Assembly (NCBI GenBank): GCA_034435395.1
Contig: DAOTXK010000436.1
Location: 1-5,945, forward strand
Source of the DNA: DAOTXK01 sp034435395
Lineage (GTDB): Bacteria > Chloroflexota > Anaerolineae > Aggregatilineales > Ch27
DNA length: 5,945 nt
Direction: 5' to 3'
In this document: piece by piece, positions 1-4,559 of the stretch
Position numbering within the stretch: the first letter of the stretch is position 1
How the letters are laid out: each line of letters starts with the position of its first letter
The notes under the pieces: generated by a model
The model's database searches: none
What the model saw: only the letters and a program-made list of their open reading frames with translations
Told to the model about the DNA's origin: nothing
Program-made: the position numbers and the translations under genes

Positions 1-968
1 GCGCCATTGTGGGCAGCGTCCAAAACGATCCAGGGCTGCTCCTCGATGATCTCGAAACGCCCCGGCCAGTTTACACGGGCCAGACCATCGGCCATGGCCT
101 TGGCTGTAAGATCGATCCCGGCCTCCCGCGCCAGATCAAGAGTCGCCAACGCAACCGTACCATTGAGGGCCTGATGGCGTCCCGTCAGCGGCGTCCAGTA
201 ATCGCGCCACGGCTCTCCCGCCCGTCCCGCCCGAAAATGCTGGCCCCGCCGCGTCGTGTCCCCCGCCTGATACTGCCAGTCAGCACCGACCATCGTCAGC
301 GGCGCGCCGCGTTCTCCGGCGATGCGCCTCAGCACCGCTTCCGCTTCCGGTTCCTGCGGCGCACTGACCACTGGAATCCCCGGTTTGATGATACCTGCCT
401 TTTCAGTCGCGATCTGGGCCAGCGTGTTACCCAACAGATGGGTGTGGTCATAGCTCAGGCTGGTAATGACCGAGACCACCGGAGTCACCAGATTGGTTGC
501 ATCCAGCCGCCCGCCCAGACCGACTTCACACACCGCGGCATCGACCTCCTGCCGGGCAAAGTAGAGAAAAGCCAGCGCCGTCGTCAGCTCAAACCATGTC
601 AGACCCGGAATCTGATCGGCCGCCGGCTTGATCTCAGCCGTAAGGGCCGTGAACGTTTCCCTGTCCATCATCTCTTCATTGATGCGGAAGCGCTCCTGAA
701 ACCACTGTAAATGCGGCGACGAATACAAACCGGCCCGCAGGCCCGCCGCCCGCAACGCGGCCTGGCAGAACGCCCCCACCGACCCTTTGCCTTTCGTACC
801 GGCGATGTGCAGGACAGGATACCCTTCATGGGGATTGCCCAGCGCCTCCAACAACCGGTGCGGACGTTCCAGATTCATGACGCTGGGCGCATACCGCACC
901 TGGGGACGCCGTTCATAGTCGATAAAACTGTACAGATAGTCGATGGCTTCCTCATAGGTCCAGATCAT
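1..968 (-). CDS. folC: Folylpolyglutamate synthase / dihydrofolate synthase, 3' end cut off
   Basis: Adds glutamate to reduced folates with ATP (and, in bifunctional members, makes dihydrofolate from dihydropteroate) in the cytoplasm. Reading down from the ATG at 968 gives 322 open codons to the window edge, with no stop. Visible family motifs: the P-loop GTKGKGS at residues 57-63, SSPHL at 83-87, EVGLGGRLDATN at 148-159, YDHTHLLG at 173-180, EKAGIIKPG at 189-197, and LDAAHNG at the very edge, which opens the C-terminal ligase domain. Typical FolC proteins have about 420-440 residues, so roughly the last 100 are missing. The start is supported by the usual short N-terminus (MIWTYEEAIDYL) and a modest GGAG 11 bases upstream. 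A promoter of its own lies at 1055-1082. Family assignment is secure. Whether it has both activities or only the synthase activity cannot be told from sequence alone. Confidence 0.95.
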   Translation of the reverse strand, partial: MIWTYEEAIDYLYSFIDYERRPQVRYAPSVMNLERPHRLLEALGNPHEGYPVLHIAGTKGKGSVGAFCQAALRAAGLRAGLYSSPHLQWFQERFRINEEMMDRETFTALTAEIKPAADQIPGLTWFELTTALAFLYFARQEVDAAVCEVGLGGRLDATNLVTPVVSVITSLSYDHTHLLGNTLAQIATEKAGIIKPGIPVVSAPQEPEAEAVLRRIAGERGAPLTMVGADWQYQAGDTTRRGQHFRAGRAGEPWRDYWTPLTGRHQALNGTVALATLDLAREAGIDLTAKAMADGLARVNWPGRFEIIEEQPWIVLDAAHNG

Positions 969-989
969 TACGGGGACAGCTCCATTGTG

Positions 990-1011
990 AAAAGGCGCGG
1001 CCAGCCCGCGC
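990..1011 (-). terminator. Terminator-like hairpin in the folC leader (possible attenuator)
   Basis: On the minus strand GCGCGG (1011-1006) and CCGCGC (1000-995) form a perfect 6-bp all-GC stem around the 5-base loop GCTGG. One C and four Ts (993-990) follow. It lies between the candidate folC promoter and the folC start codon, about 20 bases before the ATG. The short U tract makes it weak as a simple terminator. Its position, and a second copy of the 3' arm upstream, suggest conditional attenuation. That role is inferred. Confidence 0.35.
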
Positions 1012-1050
1012 GCACGTCAGACTCCATACTACCGTCACCAGCGCGGCCAG
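995..1050. repeat. 10-base direct repeat pair in the folC leader
   Basis: The plus-strand sequence GCGCGGCCAG occurs at 995-1004 and again, identically, at 1041-1050, 46 bases apart. On the transcribed strand both copies contain CCGCGC, so either could pair with the single GCGCGG at 1011-1006. Chance GC-rich repetition remains possible. Confidence 0.5.
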
Positions 1051-1054
1051 ACAA

Positions 1055-1082
1055 GTTATAAGCTCCCCAGTTCAGGCGTCAA
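1055..1082 (-). promoter_or_regulatory. Sigma70-type promoter for folC
   Basis: On the minus strand a -35 hexamer TTGACG (1082-1077, 5 of 6 consensus bases) is followed after a 16-base spacer by a -10 hexamer TATAAC (1060-1055, 5 of 6). Transcription would begin near 1048, giving a leader of about 80 nt before the folC ATG at 968. It is the best promoter match I found in the intergenic regions. It implies folC is transcribed separately from the FHA gene upstream. Confidence 0.6.
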
Positions 1083-1162
1083 ATGCCACACCTCGGCACC
1101 CACCACTCACGACCAGGGACAGGCGCGCAGGGAGAACCGGTTAATAATCCTGTAATGATGTC

Positions 1163-1182
1163 AAAAAACAGGGAATAACCTG
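1163..1182 (-). terminator. Possible intrinsic terminator after the FHA-REC-FHA gene
   Basis: About 50 bases past the stop codon, the minus strand reads CAGG (1182-1179), a 6-base loop, CCTG (1172-1169), then six Ts (1168-1163). The 4-bp Watson-Crick core can be lengthened only by G-U pairs, so the stem is weak. The T run and the placement between a stop codon and the next promoter fit a terminator. Confidence 0.4.
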
Positions 1183-1233
1183 CCCGCGCCAGGGATGCTG
1201 CCGCCGGAGGCCGTCTGTGGGGATGTATCCCTC

Positions 1234-2463
1234 TCAGGAGGAGTCACGGCTCAGCAGCGCCTCGTCATCTTCGGTGAAAAAGAAGACGCGCAGGCGAAGA
1301 CTGCCCAGGCGCAGTTCGCTGGCGTTCGCCAGGGCGTGCCGTTCGTGCGCGGTGAGCTTCGTTTCGTTCACCCAGGTCCCGTTGCTGCTGCCCAGGTCTT
1401 CGACAAAAAAACCGTCCGCCTCGCGGTGAATGGCCGCGTGCAGCCGGGAAACGCCCGCATCAAACGCGCCGTATCGATCCAGATCAACATGAGGCCGGGG
1501 CGTGCCGCTCCCACTGCGCCGCCCAATCGTGATGCGCTTGGGCACAACCACCGGAATCGGTTCCTCGTACCCGGCTACAAAAAACACCAGCGCGTCACGG
1601 CGGACCTCCGCCGGCATTGAGCGCAGCGTTTCCGTGCCGTCCAGCCGCTTGGTCTGGGCCGCGGGCTTCTTCGCTTCATACCAGTTGACCAGTGAAGAGA
1701 CCGCGCGCACCAGTTCGTTCATGCTCACCGGCTTCCCCAGGAAAACATCCGCCCCTGCCTCCATCGCCTGAGAAATGCTGGCCTGGGTCACCGCCGCGCT
1801 GACCACGATGATGGGGATATCCTGCTGGTCGATGTCTCGCCGCACGTATCGACAGAGTTCCAGCCCGTGAACGTCCGGCAGCATAAGGTCCAGAATCACC
1901 GCGCTCGGATGCTCGGTATTTAACGCCCGGATGGCGCTCACCACTTCGCGACAGGTATAGGTGGTGAATCCGGCGCGCTCCATGATGAGCTTAAATATTT
2001 TGGCGGTTTCCGGCTCATCCTCCACAATCAACACCGTCTGGCCATGACCGGACCCCGGCTCCTCGGCAATCGCCACTCCCGGTTGCCGGTGCACCACACT
2101 CCCATACTTTGGAGAGGCAATGACGTTCACCTGGAGACTGAGCACGCCCAGTTGCAGGTCGTCGCCGTGATCCAGGCGATGGGATTGATTCGCTTCCAGG
2201 CGCTCCCCGTTCAGCAGGGTCGGCTTGCCGCTGCCAAGATCGATCACCCGAAGATGATCTTCTTCGGTATAGATGGCTACATGCTCCACGGCCACGCCGA
2301 GTTCCATAGCCCCCCAGGGACTCAGGTCCAGATCAGGAGCAATGCCATGCTCCTTGTCCGACCGCCCCAGGACAGCCCGGTCCTTCACCGTAAGCTTGGC
2401 CACGCTTGCGGCACTCGGAATCTTAAACTCGACCACCCAGGGAAAGCCCGAGTCTTCGCTCAT
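1234..2463 (-). CDS. FHA - response-regulator receiver - FHA protein
   Basis: A 409-residue, apparently soluble protein with three modules. FHA-1 (about 10-115) has GRS at 33-35 but AVEH at 58-61 where FHA domains normally have S-R-x-H, and SGKP (78-81) in place of SSNG. The receiver (about 142-262) has the acidic pair E148/D149, phosphoacceptor D192 in ILDLMLPD, S222 and K244 in GKP, so it looks competent for aspartyl phosphorylation. FHA-2 (about 293-396) keeps GRR (314-316), VSRLH (338-342) and the GSSNGTWVN segment (358-366), the usual phosphothreonine-binding set. There is no DNA-binding, GGDEF, kinase or phosphatase domain, signal peptide or membrane segment. The probable role is signal-dependent protein-protein binding that joins a phospho-aspartate input to phosphothreonine recognition; this is inferred from domains. 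It sits between pckA (405-base gap) and folC (265-base gap), with no histidine or Ser/Thr kinase gene in the window. The start at 2463 has AGGTGG about 12 bases upstream, a weak site. The acidic C-terminal tail TEDDEALLS begins at T397. Confidence 0.9.
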   Translation of the reverse strand: MSEDSGFPWVVEFKIPSAASVAKLTVKDRAVLGRSDKEHGIAPDLDLSPWGAMELGVAVEHVAIYTEEDHLRVIDLGSGKPTLLNGERLEANQSHRLDHGDDLQLGVLSLQVNVIASPKYGSVVHRQPGVAIAEEPGSGHGQTVLIVEDEPETAKIFKLIMERAGFTTYTCREVVSAIRALNTEHPSAVILDLMLPDVHGLELCRYVRRDIDQQDIPIIVVSAAVTQASISQAMEAGADVFLGKPVSMNELVRAVSSLVNWYEAKKPAAQTKRLDGTETLRSMPAEVRRDALVFFVAGYEEPIPVVVPKRITIGRRSGSGTPRPHVDLDRYGAFDAGVSRLHAAIHREADGFFVEDLGSSNGTWVNETKLTAHERHALANASELRLGSLRLRVFFFTEDDEALLSRDSS

Positions 2464-2507
2464 GTCCTATTCATCCCACCTGCCATCGACCGTCATCAAG
2501 TGAGTTG

Positions 2508-2519
2508 TTGACATGTCAA
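2508..2519. promoter_or_regulatory. 12-base perfect palindrome, possible operator
   Basis: TTGACATGTCAA reads the same on both strands and is centred about 50 bases before the FHA-REC-FHA start codon. Each half is a perfect -35 hexamer (TTGACA) on its strand, but no -10 hexamer lies 16-18 bases beyond on the minus strand (ATGACG is found there). It is compatible with a binding site for a dimeric regulator. No regulator can be named. Confidence 0.35.
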
Positions 2520-2526
2520 GCGGGTC

Positions 2527-2572
2527 CCTGATCCCTCCGCCGGATCAGGCTCAGCCAGGCATCGGGCCTGGC
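2527..2572. repeat. Two tandem perfect inverted repeats (hairpins)
   Basis: CCTGATCC (2527-2534) and GGATCAGG (2542-2549) form a perfect 8-bp stem with a 7-base loop. Five bases away GCCAGGC (2554-2560) and GCCTGGC (2566-2572) form a perfect 7-bp stem with a 5-base loop. Neither is followed by a T run on either strand, so they are not typical intrinsic terminators. They could be leader RNA structure ahead of the FHA gene or a short intergenic repeat element. Confidence 0.6.
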
Positions 2573-2868
2573 CATAACCGTCAACGAAGCCCGCGCCATC
2601 GTCACGACCGGTCCGTGCTTGGCGCTTAACCACAGCATACCACATATACTATTTTGAAGCATCTGGATTATGACCAAACCAGGCGTCGTGACCCGATCGC
2701 CCTGCGCCTGCGTCGAGGCCTCGCCAGCGTCGAGGAAATTCCACGCGCCCTCAGCCCCAAGAACCGGTAGAGCGCGGCACCAGGGCAACGCTGGTGGCCA
2801 GGGACCACGCCACCGCCGAGCTGACCGCTGGCAGGAGAACAGACCGCGGCCAGACCTGACTTGCAAGA

Positions 2869-4470
2869 TTAGTCGACAGGAACCTTCGGTCCCGCCCCCC
2901 TGACGGCCGGGGACATCTCGGCTGCAAAAGCCGCGGAGTTCTGGTGAAACAGCCTGGCCAGGTGAGCGGCCTGCCGGTCATAGGCTTCCGGATCGGCCCA
3001 GCCATCCCGTGGGGTGAGCAGGCCGTCCGGCACGCCCGGCACATGAGTCGGCACATGGACACCAAACACCGGGTCAGGCCGGGTGGGCACGCCATCAAGT
3101 TCGCCTTTTAAGATGGCCCGCACCATTGCCCGCGTGTACTTCAGTTCTATGCGGTGGCCTGTGCCGTAGGGGCCACCCGTCCAGCCTGTGTTAACCAGCC
3201 AGACCTGAGCCTGGTGTCTGTCAAGGCGTTCGGCCAGCATTTTGGCATACACGTTCGGATGGTGAACCATGAACGGCGCACCAAAGCAGGCGCTAAAGGT
3301 CGCCTGTGGCTCCGTCACGCCTTTTTCGGTCCCCGCGACCCTGGCCGTATAGCCGGCAATGAAGTGATATTGCGCCTGCTCCGGGGTGAGCCTGCTGACT
3401 GGCGGCAGCACGCCAAAGGCGTCCGCTGTCAGGAAGATAATATGTTTGGGATGACCGCATACTCCGCGACGACTGGCGTTGGGGATATGGGAAATCGGGT
3501 ATGAGGCACGGGTATTCTCCGTATGGGTATCGTCGTTCAGGTCAATGCGCCGGGTTTCGGAGTCCATGACCACGTTCTCTAGAATGGTGCCAAACCGCCG
3601 CGTGGTCTCATAAATCTCCGGCTCTCCTTCCTGGCTCAGGCGAATGACCTTGGCATAACAACCGCCCTCAAAGTTGAAGACTCCCCGGTCGCTCCACCCA
3701 TGCTCATCATCGCCAACCAGCGTGCGGGTGCTGTCGGCGGAGAGGGTGGTCTTGCCCGTGCCAGACAGGCCGAAGAAAATGGCCGCGTCATCCTCATCCT
3801 TCCCATAGTTCGCCGAACAGTGCATGGGCAGGACCCCCTGCCGCGGCAGGATATAGTTCAACACGCTGAAAATCGATTTTTTGATCTCGCCAGCATAGCT
3901 CGTCCCACCAATCAGAATCAGCCGCTCCGCGAAGTTGATCAGGATGAAGGCCGAGGAATTGACCCCGTCCAACTGCGGCAGGGCATGGAAACTGGGCGCG
4001 TCAATCACCGTGAAGGCCGGCACATGATGTTCCAACTCCTCCCTGCTGGGGCGTATGAACATGTTCAGCGCGAACAGGTTGTGCCAGGCCATCTCAGTGA
4101 TTACCCGAATCGGCACCCGGTACTCGGGGTCCGCCCCCACAAAACAATCGCGCACGAATACAGCGCGGTTCTGGAAATAGGCCAGCAGACGTTGTTTAAG
4201 GCCCAAGAACCGGGCCGCCTCAATGGGGCGATTGACATCCCCCCACCAGATATCGCCCTCGCTGGACGGTTCGCGCACGATGAACTTATCGCGGGGAGAA
4301 CGCCCGGTATGTTGACCTGTGCGAATGACTACCGGCCCCAGATGGGCGAGGGAACCTTCGCGGAAACGGACAATTTGCTCGTAGAGCGCCGGCGTCGAGA
4401 GATTCCAGTATTCACGGTCCAGGTTCTCAAAGCCGTGGTTCTCCAGCCCATAATAACTTCGGGTGGTCAT
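2869..4470 (-). CDS. pckA: ATP-dependent phosphoenolpyruvate carboxykinase
   Basis: Converts oxaloacetate and ATP to PEP, CO2 and ADP, the first committed step of gluconeogenesis from C4 acids; it can run in reverse in some fermenters. Cytoplasmic. The 533 residues match the usual 520-540 of the ATP-type family. Motifs: TGRSPRDKF at 55-63 (R57 binds oxaloacetate), YAGEIKKS at 192-199 with a metal-binding lysine, H217 in MHCSAN, the P-loop GLSGTGKTT at 234-242, kinase-2 LVGDDEHGW at 251-259 with a metal-binding aspartate, FNFEGGCYAK at 265-274, and NTRASYP at 319-325 with the catalytic arginine. The C-terminal AGPK resembles the end of E. coli PckA. The P-loop type excludes the GTP-dependent family. 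The start at 4470 is fixed by a strong GGAGGAGG just upstream. ppdK lies 89 bases upstream, separated by a terminator. No frameshift or missing key residue is seen. Confidence 0.97.
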   Translation of the reverse strand: MTTRSYYGLENHGFENLDREYWNLSTPALYEQIVRFREGSLAHLGPVVIRTGQHTGRSPRDKFIVREPSSEGDIWWGDVNRPIEAARFLGLKQRLLAYFQNRAVFVRDCFVGADPEYRVPIRVITEMAWHNLFALNMFIRPSREELEHHVPAFTVIDAPSFHALPQLDGVNSSAFILINFAERLILIGGTSYAGEIKKSIFSVLNYILPRQGVLPMHCSANYGKDEDDAAIFFGLSGTGKTTLSADSTRTLVGDDEHGWSDRGVFNFEGGCYAKVIRLSQEGEPEIYETTRRFGTILENVVMDSETRRIDLNDDTHTENTRASYPISHIPNASRRGVCGHPKHIIFLTADAFGVLPPVSRLTPEQAQYHFIAGYTARVAGTEKGVTEPQATFSACFGAPFMVHHPNVYAKMLAERLDRHQAQVWLVNTGWTGGPYGTGHRIELKYTRAMVRAILKGELDGVPTRPDPVFGVHVPTHVPGVPDGLLTPRDGWADPEAYDRQAAHLARLFHQNSAAFAAEMSPAVRGAGPKVPVD

Positions 4471-4471
4471 G

Positions 4472-4479
4472 CCTCCTCC
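4472..4479 (-). promoter_or_regulatory. Strong ribosome binding site of pckA
   Basis: The minus strand reads GGAGGAGG, then one C, then the ATG. The upstream GGAGG leaves a 4-base spacer, the downstream one only 1. It decides the pckA start and is the strongest Shine-Dalgarno match of the three start codons in the window. Confidence 0.65.
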
Positions 4480-4511
4480 GCCGTTATAACACCCGGCCAG
4501 CCTTTACTTTC

Positions 4512-4548
4512 AAAAAAAAATAGCGGGGGAGTCGCCGGTCAACTCCCC
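4512..4548 (-). terminator. Intrinsic terminator of ppdK
   Basis: Just past the ppdK stop codon, the minus strand has GGGGAGT (4548-4542), a 9-base loop, and ACTCCCC (4532-4526), a perfect 7-bp stem. Nine Ts (4520-4512) follow after a 5-base gap. The strong stem, long U tract and position between ppdK and pckA make this the clearest terminator in the window. It implies that much of the ppdK transcription stops before pckA. Confidence 0.8.
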
Positions 4549-4559
4549 TGTCATCTCAC

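Larger units (their letters stand above)
2464..2868. other. 405-base intergenic gap, pckA to FHA-REC-FHA
   Basis: No convincing gene is visible. From right to left it holds: a hairpin 73 bases past the pckA stop (CACCAG 2778-2783 with CTGGTG 2791-2796, 7-base loop, no T run, so at best a weak terminator); an AT-rich island at about 2636-2675 in otherwise GC-rich sequence, which could be a promoter region though no well-spaced hexamer pair stands out; two tandem hairpins at 2527-2572; and a 12-base palindrome at 2508-2519. The FHA gene promoter should lie here but I could not fix its position. Confidence 0.6.

Noticed and set aside
9..1061. Two long plus-strand frames (9-710 and 711-1061)
   Set aside because: They lie antisense to folC and its leader. 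The minus strand has clear FolC motifs throughout, and the plus-strand translations are Arg/Pro-rich with no recognisable family.
1159..1164. Perfect TTGACA on the minus strand as a folC promoter
   Set aside because: At 17-base spacing the -10 position is ACCGGT. The nearest AT-rich hexamer, TATTAA, is only 12 bases away. The promoter at 1055-1082 fits much better.
2710..2735. Direct repeat GCGTCGAGG at 2710-2718 and 2727-2735
   Set aside because: Only two short copies are present, with no further units, so it is neither a CRISPR nor an iteron array and is likely chance in GC-rich sequence.
2654..2770. 38-codon plus-strand frame starting with TTG
   Set aside because: Its translation looks somewhat protein-like, but it has no Shine-Dalgarno sequence, a rare start codon and no recognisable homology. 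It is too short to support.
2516..2866. 116-codon minus-strand frame filling the pckA-FHA gap
   Set aside because: It needs a TTG start without a ribosome site immediately after the pckA stop, and its composition resembles translated non-coding GC-rich DNA.
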